Shown here: positions 10,855 through 21,102 of the stretch, piece by piece
How positions within the stretch are numbered: the stretch's first letter is position 1
How the letters are laid out: each line of letters begins with the position of its first letter
NCBI RefSeq assembly: GCF_006385185.1
Contig: NZ_VFIX01000005.1
Coordinates: 1-64,000 of the forward strand
DNA from: Metamycoplasma equirhinis
GTDB lineage: Bacteria; Bacillota_I; Bacilli_A; Mycoplasmatales; Metamycoplasmataceae
DNA length: 64,000 bases
Direction: 5' to 3'
Notes under the pieces: model-generated
Databases searched by the model: none
The model's input: only the letters and a program-made list of their open reading frames with translations
What the model was told of the DNA's origin: nothing
Translations under genes and position numbers: made by a program

Positions 10855-10894
10855 TTTTTTAAAAAATAAAAAAGCTAATTATGAAAATTAGCTT
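10855..10894 (-). terminator. Terminator of rpoE (leftward)
   Basis: AAGCTAATT and AATTAGCTT form a 9-bp stem with a 5-base loop; on the minus strand it is followed by TTTTTATTTTTT. The stem includes the rpoE stop codon. Confidence 0.85.
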
Positions 10895-11145
10895 AGTTTA
10901 TCGGGTCTAATTGAAGTTCATTCTCCATTTTCTTTATGAAAAAATCTGCCATCAATGGTTAATAAGCGATATAATTCGCCACGTTTTTTTTCTAACAATT
11001 CATCATCTGAAACATTATTGGAAGTTTCAGCTCTTCAACGGTCAAATAATTGCGATTTAACATTCGCAAAAATGTCTTGAAAATTCATTGCTTCTTTTGT
11101 GTCTAAAATTTCTTTGGCAACGTCAACTAATGTTTTGTATCCCAT
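10888..11145 (-). CDS. rpoE: DNA-directed RNA polymerase delta subunit (HARE-HTH domain)
   Basis: 85 residues with two TGA-encoded Trp, so it is invisible under the standard code. The whole protein is one HARE-HTH domain: start 'MGYKTLVDVAKEIL', 'MNFQDIFANV', then 'KKRGELYRLLTIDGRFF' and 'GEWTSIRP'. This matches the N-terminal domain of the delta subunit of Gram-positive RNA polymerase, which raises promoter selectivity and recycling; the long acidic tail found in Bacillus is missing. SD AGGAG lies 7 bases before the ATG. Next gene downstream is the nuclease lipoprotein, separated by a terminator. Confidence 0.88.
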
Positions 11146-11276
11146 AAATAAACTCCTTATTTTACATTATTATATATTAGATAATATTTTTGTATTGTAA
11201 ACTAAGAAAAATTTAAGAAAAAATAAAAATCGCATTTTTCTATCTTTTTCTCATTTCTAAAAAAACATAAAAATAG

Positions 11277-11308
11277 TATAATTTAAGCGTATAAATGAAT
11301 TAATTCAT
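11277..11308 (+). promoter_or_regulatory. arcA: arcA -10 box and adjacent 14-bp palindrome
   Basis: TATAAT at 11277-11282 is followed by a perfect palindrome, ATGAATTAATTCAT, at 11295-11308, about 6 bases past the expected transcription start. The site could be an operator. The rest of the ~120-base leader is AT-rich and ends with SD GAAAGGA before 11413. Confidence 0.4.
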
Positions 11309-11382
11309 ACTTTAATAGTTATTCAAAAATCGCAATGAATAATTATAGCATAATAAAAAATTAGTTACGTTTATACACCTAA

Positions 11383-12645
<1,263 letters not shown>

Positions 12646-12671
12646 TTTAATCATTAAATCTATATAGTTAA

Positions 12672-12708
12672 AAAACTTGTCACAATTAAGTGGCAAGTTT
12701 TAATATTT
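12672..12708 (+). terminator. Terminator after arcA
   Basis: AAAACTTGTCAC pairs with GTGGCAAGTTTT (one G-T) around a 6-base loop, then a T/A-rich tail. It sits between converging arcA and the dUTPase-like gene. Confidence 0.8.
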
Positions 12709-13190
12709 TAGTAATTATTTTTAATGCGCAAATAGTTTTTCTTGTTTTTTTTCATATATGAAGATAGTATATCATCATATGAAATATTCACTAACTGCCC
12801 AAGACCCAAATATATTCCAAAAGCATTTTGAATATTTTTTTTATTTCTTTTTTTAAACAATTTTGCAAATGCAATATATGCAAAACCTAACTGGCGATTA
12901 AAATCATTATCTTTAACTATTATTTTAATGTCGCTATTTACATCATTATGATATGCTATGCTCGTTAAAAAATGAATGCCATCAGCATATTCTTCCAACA
13001 TTGCTTCATAATTAATATCGCGATGCTTTTTTCAGTATTTAAAAGTCTTAACTTCATTTGCAAATTCACCCAATTCGACTAGAAGAGCAATAATTTTCTT
13101 ATATTCAAGATCTTTTTCATCTTTGTCAACTGACTTAAGTATTTCCTCGTCAAGTTTAATTTGCGTTTGAAATATAAAATCTAAATTCAT
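12708..13190 (-). CDS. dUTP diphosphatase-like protein (all-alpha NTP pyrophosphohydrolase)
   Basis: 160 residues. The pattern 'ELGEFANEVKTFKYWK' (about 40-55) followed by 'MLEEYADGIHFLTSIA' (about 65-80) gives the ExxE...ExxD metal-binding helices of dimeric dUTPase/MazG-like enzymes. These hydrolyse dUTP (or other NTPs) to the monophosphate, keeping uracil out of DNA. The start at 13190 has a TATAAT 7 bases upstream and no SD, as for other leaderless genes here. dUTPase is the likely but not proven substrate class. Confidence 0.75.
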
Positions 13191-13263
13191 AAGTTTTATT
13201 ATAAAACTTTGTTAGCAAATTGCTAAGAATTTTTAAAAAACTTATATAATAATTAATGCATTA

Positions 13264-13347
13264 GCTCTAGTGGCGGAATGGTAGACGCAGTTGACTCAAA
13301 ATCAACCGATGAAGGTCGTGCTGGTTCAAGTCCAGTCTGGAGCACCA
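13264..13347 (+). tRNA. tRNA-Leu (CAA)
   Basis: 84 bases with encoded CCA. Acceptor stem GCTCTAG/CTGGAGC, anticodon stem GTTGA/TCAAC with loop CTCAAAA (anticodon CAA), variable arm GATGAAGGTC-like, T loop GTTCAAGTC. Reads TTG. Confidence 0.95.
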
Positions 13348-13368
13348 TATATTTATTTACCAACTATG

Positions 13369-13400
13369 ATGTAACTTATTAACATAAGTTGCATTTTATT
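13369..13400 (+). terminator. Terminator after tRNA-Leu
   Basis: ATGTAACTTAT and ATAAGTTGCAT form a stem (one G-T pair) with a 4-base loop, followed by TTTATTTT. Confidence 0.65.
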
Positions 13401-13448
13401 TTATAATTAGAAAGTTAACAGTAATATTTAAAGGGGAATAAATTTAAT

Positions 13449-14255
13449 ATGAATAATCGAAAATTAGAACTTAAAAAATTAAAGACCTTAGAAGTTCATT
13501 CAATATGATATTGAGCGTTAATTACAACTATTATTGCACTAGCATGATTACTTACTGTTTATATTAGCGTTGTTTTTCAAAACAAATATGAAACAAGATT
13601 GCAAACAGCAAATGATGTTGTAATCAGCTGCTTTGTTGGATTACTTTCAGCAGCTATTTTAATTCTAGCATCATTTATTTTTCTTGATTTATTCAAGCGT
13701 AGTCGAATTCATGACTATTTTGAATATTACGCATATTTAAATTCGCTTCGTACACAACAAAAGCACTTTATTTTTAAAGAAAAAAGAATTGCCAAAATTT
13801 TTGATTTAAAAGAAGCAATGACAAAAACTCAATTTATTGCGTTTGTGGCAAAATTGCTTAACTATTCTACTTCTTCGATTGAATATGGAAATTTAGTAAA
13901 CGAAATTAATACCGATTTTGCGAAACATAGTTTTCTTGAACCAAATTATAGAAGACAAAAACGTAAAGCAATTTTTCGATCAATATTTTTTAATATTTTG
14001 CTTCCATTAGCAATTAATGCTATTATTATTTTCGCCATCGTTCAATTTTTAAATCAAGATGAACAACTTAGTGCCATTATTAGATTTTTAATAATAATTA
14101 TGGTGGCTTCAACCGGTGTTGGATTTTCAATATTTATATATGAAATTTATATTCTTTCATCAGTAAAAAATTACGAATCATTTAATAATTTTTATTTACT
14201 TTCCTTCAATAATTATGACTATAAATATTTAAATTCCTCATTAATAAAAAAATAA
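13449..14255 (+). CDS. Four-TM membrane protein, unknown function
   Basis: 268 residues; family not recognised. Hydrophobic segments at about residues 22-43 and 55-80 form a hairpin; residues ~85-175 are hydrophilic, basic and rich in Lys/Arg/Phe (probably cytoplasmic); two further segments lie at about 178-200 and 212-236. The last 30 residues are Tyr/Asn-rich. An AAAGGGG lies 13-14 bases before the ATG, longer than usual. It is followed by a broken gene for another small membrane protein, and the two could have been one transcript. Confidence 0.75.
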
Positions 14256-14288
14256 TATTTATTAAATTTAAATAAATTAAGGAAAATT

Positions 14289-14619
14289 ATGGAAAATCAA
14301 GTTTACAAATCAGAATTACAATGAACAGATCAATTATGGGTATGTTTGGAATGAGATTATTATTTGTATTATTAGTAATTTTATCTGCCGCTACATTATT
14401 TTTAGCTTTACCATGAGTTATTGTATTTTTTAATAGATGACCTATTCGCATACTGTTATAAATGGAAAAAGATTAAAATTTAATGGAACAGGAATACAAT
14501 AATTTGGCTCTTATATTAAATGATGACTTTTAACATTAGTAACATTTGGTATTTATGGAATTTTCTTTTTGCCGGTTAGAATGTTACAATGATTTACAAA
14601 ACATACTGTATTTGCCTAG
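14289..14619 (+). pseudogene. Broken DUF898-like small membrane protein
   Basis: Three pieces in three frames make one sensible protein. The start at 14289 reads 'MENQVYKSELQWTDQ'; at about 14336 the sense moves to another frame ('GMRLLFVLLVILSA', 'LALPWVIVFFNRWPIR'); at about 14449 it moves again ('HTVINGKRLKFNGTGIQ'), meets TAA at 14500-14502, and continues with 'FGSYIKWWLLTLVTFGIYG', 'RMLQWFTKH' to TAG at 14617. The ING-x-x-L-x-F-x-G-x-G plus T-F-G-I-Y pattern resembles DUF898 proteins found in mollicutes. Two frameshifts and one nonsense codon mean it is dead unless the assembly is wrong here. Family assignment is tentative. Confidence 0.6.
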
Positions 14620-14638
14620 AAATATAGGATTTAAAAAA

Positions 14639-14669
14639 TAACAAGCTTAATTTTGCTTGTTATTTTTTT
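14639..14669. terminator. Bidirectional terminator
   Basis: TAACAAGC and GCTTGTTA form an 8-bp stem around 8 bases; there are T-runs on both sides (TTTTTTT rightward, TTTTTT leftward). It serves the converging pseudogene and MFS operon and contains the MFS stop codon. Confidence 0.8.
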
Positions 14670-15885
14670 GTTTTTTCATTATTAAATTTTCACTAATAAC
14701 AATTATTATGCTACTAATAGTTATTAGTGAAGCAAATATCGCAAAACTAATGAAATAGTTAAATTTATTAGTTATTAAAGTTAATAAAATAATAATTATT
14801 GATGAACTTATAATTCTAAAAATTAATGTATAGATTGTGTTATTTTTAAATTTGTCTTTACTAAATAAAAAGTAAGAGTTAGTATAAAAAATAGTAATGA
14901 AGAATGAATAAAGCATTTGTTGAAATCCAATAGTGATTAAATATGCTATATTTTTAAATTTATTATCTATATTTACAAATAAAATAGGAATAATTATTAA
15001 GAAGATTAAATTCATTGGTATTAAAACTCAAATTAACTTAATATTTTTATTTCTTATAATTAAAGATAATAAACTACCTATTAAACCAAAAATAGCAAAA
15101 ATAATGGTTAAAAAGAAAGATCATTTATTTGGATCAAAATCTATAATTTTAAAAAATTGTGACATTCCAGATTGTTTTGGGAATAAAAATATGCCTATAA
15201 TAAAACTAGCAAAGAAAGTATAAATTCATTTTAAAATATTATTTTGTTTAATATTTTGGTTAGGATTATCTTCTTTTTGTTCTTTAACTAATTCAAGTGA
15301 ATTTTCATTTAATTTAAATGAAAAATATAAAAATCCAGAAATAAAATAAGTAACCATATTTAATAATATAAGAGTTCAAAAAGGTAATTTACTAAACAAA
15401 ATTAAAGAAAATATCGGTGCTAATAAAAGTGCTATGGAAGTTGAAATAGTTGTTAAGATGTTATAAGTTTTTATATCTTTTTCATTATCAGAAACATAAT
15501 AAATGATAGTTTTTAAAGCTATAAATCTAAAAGAATGAATAATACTCAAAAGAGAATTTATTACTAATAAAAAGATAGAAAAACCAAATAAATTATTAGT
15601 TTTAATAATTATAAAATAACCAACTAATATTGTAGAAAGGACTATAAAACTTGCCAAATCAGTTCCTAAAAGAATATGTTTTAAATTTCCTTTTTTAGTT
15701 ATTTTATAGTTTAATAAGTAAGAAATGAAAGTAGGTATTTGAATAAGTAAATATAAAATTGAAACTAATCAAAAACTATTAGTAAATCTATAGATATATA
15801 CTGCTGTTCCTAATTTAAATGCTTCTGAACCTATCATTGATAAAATTAAAGAACTTGAATATTTAGTTTTATTTTTAGCTTGCAT
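14647..15885 (-). CDS. MFS-type transporter
   Basis: 412 residues, almost entirely hydrophobic, with about 11-12 transmembrane segments separated by short Lys/Asn-rich loops and a longer central loop near residue 205 ('EQKEDNPNQNIKQNN'), the layout of a 12-TM major facilitator. No clear substrate motif. SD AAGGA lies 6 bases before the ATG, and the gene starts 12 bases after the preceding peptidase-like frame ends, so it is the last gene of the accessory operon. Composition is more A/T-rich than the housekeeping genes. It may export or import the operon's small-molecule product; this is inference. Confidence 0.7.
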
Positions 15886-15897
15886 ATATATTCCTTA

Positions 15898-17559
15898 TTA
15901 ATTTAAGTTTTCATTTAATATTCAAATTGATTTTAATAAATAAATAATATTTATTATGTTAATCATTGAAGACATTGAATGTATTGAATTAGATGGTATT
16001 GCTATTGTAATAGAATTATCTATATCATTTAATTCAGTTATATCTGTAGAACCCGAACCATAATAAATATCATATGGTATTGAGTATATATTTAATAAAT
16101 TACTTATTTTGTCAAAAAAATCAATTTTTAATGGAGTAAAAAAATCAGCTATTCTTATTAAAATTCCATGTTTTTCTCAATTGTCTTGTTCTGATACTTC
16201 AAAATTAACGCACATATTGCTTTTTATATTTTTTTTCAATGATTTTATTCCTGAAAGTCCAACTTCTTCACTTTTAGTTAATAAAATATTAGGTATTTTT
16301 GTAAAATTCTGAATTACTCATTTTAATAAAAATACATTTATTTTATTATCATTATTTCTATTAGAAAAGTTAAAATTTTTTATTTTTGATTTTTCATTAG
16401 AAACTATAAAATATGGTTGTTTATTATTTAATTTAATTTCATTTTTATTTAAAAATTCAATTTTAGGTCTATTTATTTTTATATTTTTTTCAGATGAAAA
16501 AATATAGTTATCATTTATTTTAAATTTTATGTTTTGATAAATTTTATTACCCTTTATATCATATAAGTCCAAATTATTTGTTGGTTTTTAATTTATAGTA
16601 CCTAAATTATAAATTTGATCATTTACTAAAATACCAGTAGCTTCATCTGAATGCGATATGAATAGTAGATTTGAAGTTTCATTTTCATTTAAGATATAAC
16701 CACCATTTATTTTTTTTACATTATTAAAAATTTTGTTTATAAATATATCTTCATTTCCTGAAGGCGAAATAAAATCATAATCATTTATTATTTTCTCCAT
16801 AAATCCATCATGAAAATTTTTTACTAAAATTTCATTAAAGGAAATGAAATTAGTTATATTTTTTATTTTTTTTATATTTTCAAAAAAATCATTTATTTTC
16901 AAAAATATAGGCATAAAAATTTTATTTTGTTCAATAAAATAATTATATTTTTGTCACCATAAAAATTTATCGTATTTATAATAAATGAAAATTAAACAAG
17001 AATTATTTATTATTGCGAATAAGTATGGTTTTATTTCTTCATAATTTACATTTTCGAAAAAATTTATTTTATTATCTATAAAAATAATGTCATTCAAAGT
17101 ATTTGTAATTTTTTCATATTTATCATTATGTAAATAATAATCAGACATAATGTAATTTAACATTGTTATTTTTCCTAATATTAAAAAAATTGAATCAACA
17201 ATATATAAAAATTCATTTATAGGTTTTATTCAGCTTTTATCTATATGATTAAATAAAACAAATTCAATTTTTCCAAATTTAGTTGAATTTAGCGTAATTA
17301 AATTATCATCTTCTCTTTCTATAAAAGAATTAATTTTTGAATTCAAAAAATAAACAAAATCTTTTTCAACATAAAAATTTGTGTTACCTACAAATGATAA
17401 GTCTATATCATTTGGTTTTCTATTAGTTAATTTATATTCTGATAAAGCATAAGAACCAGTAATAATTAAAGATAAATTAGTTGTGTTTTTTTTATTGTAT
17501 TCTATTAATGAATTATTCAATAATTCAAATAATTCATTTTTATAGTTCAATATTTTCAT
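15898..17559 (-). pseudogene. Nucleotidyltransferase fused to M42-type peptidase, interrupted by one TAA
   Basis: A single frame of 553 codons with one in-frame stop (TAA, 16588-16590) after codon 323. Residues ~1-190 are a pol-beta-type nucleotidyltransferase: 'LIITGSYAL', then 'NDIDLSF' supplies G-S and D-x-D, with a later 'LILGKITMLNYIMSD' helix as in AbiEii-like enzymes. From ~255 an M42 aminopeptidase-like domain begins: 'SPSGNED', 'ISHSDEATG'; after the stop it continues with 'LLTKSEEVGLSGIKSL' (catalytic Glu pair), 'GSGSTDI' and 'IPSNSIHSMSSM' (metal His). The bridging Asp of M42 enzymes appears replaced (F-S-N-R). Start at 17557-17559 has SD AAGGG. Either a recent nonsense mutation or two coupled products. 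Confidence 0.65.
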
Positions 17560-17953
17560 TTGTATCCCTTGGTAAAACAACAACATTTCTTATATCATCT
17601 TCATTTATTAAAAATAATATTAATCTTTCTATTCCAACACCAAATCCAGAAGTTTGCATAGGTTTTTCTTTTTTCATTTTAAAGTATCAATTATATTCAT
17701 TAGGATTATTATTATGTAATCTAATGGAATTTATTGTTTCTTCATATGTTTCACATTTTTGACCCATTCCAATGGTTTCACCTATTCCTATTAAGAAATC
17801 AGAATTTATTGCTCTATTAGAAACATTTTTTTGATAAAAAGGTACTAATTTTGCTGGAAAATTATTTAAAAAAATACCACTATTATTAAATTTTTTAATT
17901 AAGTATTTTTCCTTTTTTGCCTCTTCATATATATTTGGATCAGTTATTATCAT
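17540..17953 (-). CDS. Truncated class II aminoacyl-tRNA synthetase-like protein (AsnRS C-terminal half)
   Basis: 137 residues matching only the last third of asparaginyl-tRNA synthetase: 'GIFLNNFPAKLVPFYQ', 'DFLIGIGETIG', 'NEYNWYFKMKK', and motif 3 'SGFGVGIERL' with its Arg, then 'DDIRNVVVLPRD'. The anticodon-binding domain and class II motifs 1 and 2 are absent, so it cannot be a normal tRNA ligase. The short form is not an artefact of the window: a full promoter (-35 TTGTAA, 17 bases, -10 TATAAT) and SD GAAAGG sit directly before the ATG, and upstream frames are closed. Its end overlaps the nucleotidyltransferase gene by 20 bases, implying translational coupling. Function unknown. Confidence 0.7.
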
Positions 17954-17984
17954 ATCTGCCTTTCGTTATTTTGTTGTTAATATA

Positions 17985-18013
17985 ATTATACTTTTATACT
18001 TTTTTGATTACAA
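17985..18013 (-). promoter_or_regulatory. Promoter of the accessory operon
   Basis: On the minus strand TTGTAA (18008-18013), exactly 17 bases, then TATAAT (17985-17990). It is the only promoter in the window with both boxes this close to consensus and sits ~31 bases before the SD/ATG of the synthetase-like gene. Confidence 0.65.
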
Positions 18014-18094
18014 TAGTTTTTTAAAACAAAATAGTTATAGCAATAAAACAATTACAAAGATTATAATTTTAATAGTAAGGAAATTTATGTCTTT

Positions 18095-18137
18095 AAAAAA
18101 TAAGTTACAAAACTACTTTTACGTTTTTATAACTTAC
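18095..18137 (-). terminator. Probable terminator of rnhB
   Basis: On the minus strand AAGTTATAAAA pairs with GTTTTGTAACTT-type sequence (one mismatch) across the end of rnhB, followed by ATTTTTT. Confidence 0.5.
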
Positions 18138-18704
18138 TCTATGTTCAGGACAAGCCCCAAAATTACGCAAAGCTTGAGTGTGGCTTTTTGTACAATAACC
18201 TTTGTTTTTTTCGAAATGATATTGCGGATATTTTTTAGCTAATTCATACATTTTTCTATCACGACTCACTTTAGCTAAAATGGATGCCGCTGCTACATTT
18301 ACACTAAGCGAATCACCGTGTACTAAATTTATTTGTTTAATATTGATATCAATTTCTTCATAGTCAGTAATCACAAGCGAAGGCCTAATTTTTAATTTTT
18401 GAATCGCAAGTTTCATACCTATTTTTGAAGCTTGTTTTGGATTATATTTGTCAATATCAGATGCAGGAATTTCCACTATTGAATATGCTAAGGCATTTTT
18501 AACAATCTCGTCATAGAGTTTATTTCTATTTGCTTCACTTAATAACTTCGAATCATTAATTTCACTATTTTGATAATTTGTTGGCAAAATAACTGCGGCC
18601 ACAAATAAAGGCCCAGCGCAACAACCTCTTCCTGCTTCATCAGTTCCGGCAATAATTAGTGATTTATAGTCGTTAATGCTGTTCTCAAAATCAAGATTTT
18701 TCAT
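18105..18704 (-). CDS. rnhB: Ribonuclease HII
   Basis: 199 residues. It cuts RNA in RNA-DNA hybrids, including single ribonucleotides in DNA. Catalytic 'GTDEAGRG' (Asp22, Glu23), 'NDSKLLSE', 'HGDSLSVNVAAASILAKVSRD' region with the further acidic residues, and 'YPQYHFEKNKGYCTKSH' at the C-terminus. All are standard RNase HII. Likely SD AGAG upstream. It reads toward the accessory operon, from which it is separated by a terminator and that operon's own promoter. Confidence 0.95.
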   Translation of the reverse strand: MKNLDFENSINDYKSLIIAGTDEAGRGCCAGPLFVAAVILPTNYQNSEINDSKLLSEANRNKLYDEIVKNALAYSIVEIPASDIDKYNPKQASKIGMKLAIQKLKIRPSLVITDYEEIDINIKQINLVHGDSLSVNVAAASILAKVSRDRKMYELAKKYPQYHFEKNKGYCTKSHTQALRNFGACPEHRVSYKNVKVVL

Positions 18705-18916
18705 AGTTATTCTCTAAATTTATATTTATTATAATAAATATTTGGGTTTTTCATTAAAAAGATAGCGAAGTATAATAGAATAATAATGTGAAAAATATAG
18801 AATTTTTAATTTATTTCACGAGCAACAATTAACCAAAATAGCACATTGGTGTTATTTTAGTTTTTATTTTTAAAATGACAATATAAATTTAAAAAATAAA
18901 ATAGAAAGGAAATTAA

Positions 18917-21094
18917 ATGAAAAAAATTAATAAGGTTTTATTGGCGGTTGTTCCTGCAACAGCAATATTAGCAACGGCTCCATTAGCTTCTAGATGCAAC
19001 AGTCCAAGATTTGAACAGGAATTTGATGGAATAATCCAAATCTCAGCAGGTTTTTCATCAACCAACGTTCAAGGACAAGGATTACAAGGAATTGTTAACG
19101 CTTATAACAAATGAATTGGCTATGACGCTGGTTCAAAAGCGTGATCTTCAACAAATAAAAAAGCCGAAGGTTACTTGCCAGCTGAAATTAAGACATCAGC
19201 TAAAGGATATAATACTGGTGATTTAAGTTTAAAATTAACATCAAAAGACAAAAAAGAATTTTACAACATTATTATTAACTATCCAGCTGCAGCCTCATTA
19301 TTAGCACGTTACAAAATGAATATCGCAATTGACGAAGCTAAATATGAAAGCTTTGGAATTGCAAAAGCATTCAAGGATTTAAACAAAACAATTGCTGGTA
19401 ATTCAAATAACGAAAAATGAGCAATTCCATTTTCAAGATCTTCAGAAATGAATGCAGTTGCAAAAAAATTGTTAGGCAAATTGCTAAAAGAATTAAAAGA
19501 ATTAGCAAGTTTGGAAGTTGATCCAGATAACGCTACAAAAATTAATGAATATATTAAATCATATGAGGATGATAATCAGGAAAAAAGTGGAATAGATAAT
19601 GTTTGAGATGGCGGCAAATATAAAACTGAAGATAAAGAAAAAGTGATCGCTAAGATAAAAGAACACGTTAAGGGCAAATTAAACGATGAATTATTTACTT
19701 CATATGAAGGAATTATTAATTTAGCAATTGCTGCAAAATCAATGTATCCACACAATATCTCTAATTATGTTTTAGGATTTGACTCGCTCCCAAATGCAAT
19801 CAATGTTATGGCTTCAGCAATCTCAGGTGGAAAATTAGAAGATGGATATATAACCCCTAATCCAGCTTTGGTAAAAACTGGTGGTTGAGATTTCCGCTCA
19901 TTTTTAAGAGACGAAAACAGCAAACAATATAAACTTTTCAAGAAAATTATTGATTTATTATTAAAAGGTATAAACGAAGGCGCTGTTTGAGTTGGAGGAG
20001 CCGGAAAATATGGTTCTTCATTATTGACCGGATATAACTTAGCAATGAGTATCGGCTCAACAGCGGGATTTAGTCACACATATGTTACTGGTTCTGGAGA
20101 CGATATATTTAAACATAAAATAAAAGATACAAATTACCAACTTATTGAACCATTAGAATCAATTAAAACTTCAAAAGATTTTACAAACGACAAAGTACTT
20201 TACTTTAAATCAGGAAAATATTCAAACTCAATTTTCCTAAGTACTGCAGAATCAAGCAAAGTCGGAAACTACAACAAACAATTAGCTAATACAGAAGCGG
20301 ATCAAATAGCTATTTCACTTTCTGAAAAAGATGCGACCGGTTATAAAGGCGCTGAAGGTTTTATTATTGAAAAAACCGGAGCCTTTAAAATTGATGGTGA
20401 AAAGATTGTTCTTAATTATAAATCTGGTTCAGAAACAAAAACAAAGGAACTTTCTGGAAAAGTACTTGGTAAATTCTTTAAAAATGATGATAAAGAATAC
20501 CTATTTTTGAAAAAAGATCAAGTTGTATCAGAAAAACAAGATGCAAGTAACTTGGTAAACAAAGAAGATGCTACTTGAATTTCAGCACCATTATCATACG
20601 ACTTATCTAATGAAAAAAAAGGCGTATTTACTCAAGGCCCATCTTTAATTGGAATTCATGCTAATGAAAAAGAAGACGTTGCAACAAAAATGTTTATTGA
20701 ATGATTGTATAAAACTAAGCTAGATGAAATAACATTTAAGATCGGAAAAAAGGGTCACGAAACAGAACAAAAAATTCAAAATATTTCTCCACTAGATGCA
20801 TTTAATCAGGTTGCAAGCTATATATCTCCTACAGATGAATTCTTTAAAAAAGAAGTGAACGATCCTTCATTGAAATTTAATGAAGCAATGAAAATAGCCT
20901 TTGAAAACTTTAAAAAAGTTGCTATGGATCTAAAATATATAACTTCAGATGATATTGCAGCTTCAGAATCAGATGCATTAAGAAGTGCTATTACATCTGC
21001 TGCAGATTCAGCAACAGCTGATGCACAATCAAATACAATCACAGACTTCAAAAAATTCGTTAAAAATATTGAAAAATCGTTTAAATTAGATTAA
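18917..21094 (+). CDS. Solute-binding-like surface lipoprotein (MG185/P68 type)
   Basis: 725 residues. Signal peptide ends 'APLASRC', so Cys27 is the likely lipidation site; Arg at -1 is unusual. The mature protein is Lys/Glu-rich with repeated ABC substrate-binding-like motifs: 'NYPAAASLLARYKMNIA', 'WAIPFSRSSEMNAV', 'SLIGIHANEKED'. In M. genitalium and relatives the equivalent lipoprotein (MG185) precedes a nuclease and an ABC transporter, the exact order seen here, and it is thought to bind the imported substrate. SD GAAAGGA before the ATG. The nuclease gene starts 8 bases after its stop. It has a paralogue at 26590. Confidence 0.85.
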
Positions 21095-21102
21095 TTTTAA
21101 AA

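Noticed and set aside
14933..15223. Plus-strand ORF inside the MFS gene
   Set aside because: It mirrors the hydrophobic minus-strand gene, has no SD, and its Lys/Ile-rich product matches nothing; the minus frame has the start, SD and terminator.
16109..16312. Plus-strand ORF within the peptidase-like region
   Set aside because: The minus strand carries recognisable M42 motifs through the same bases; the plus-strand frame has no start context.
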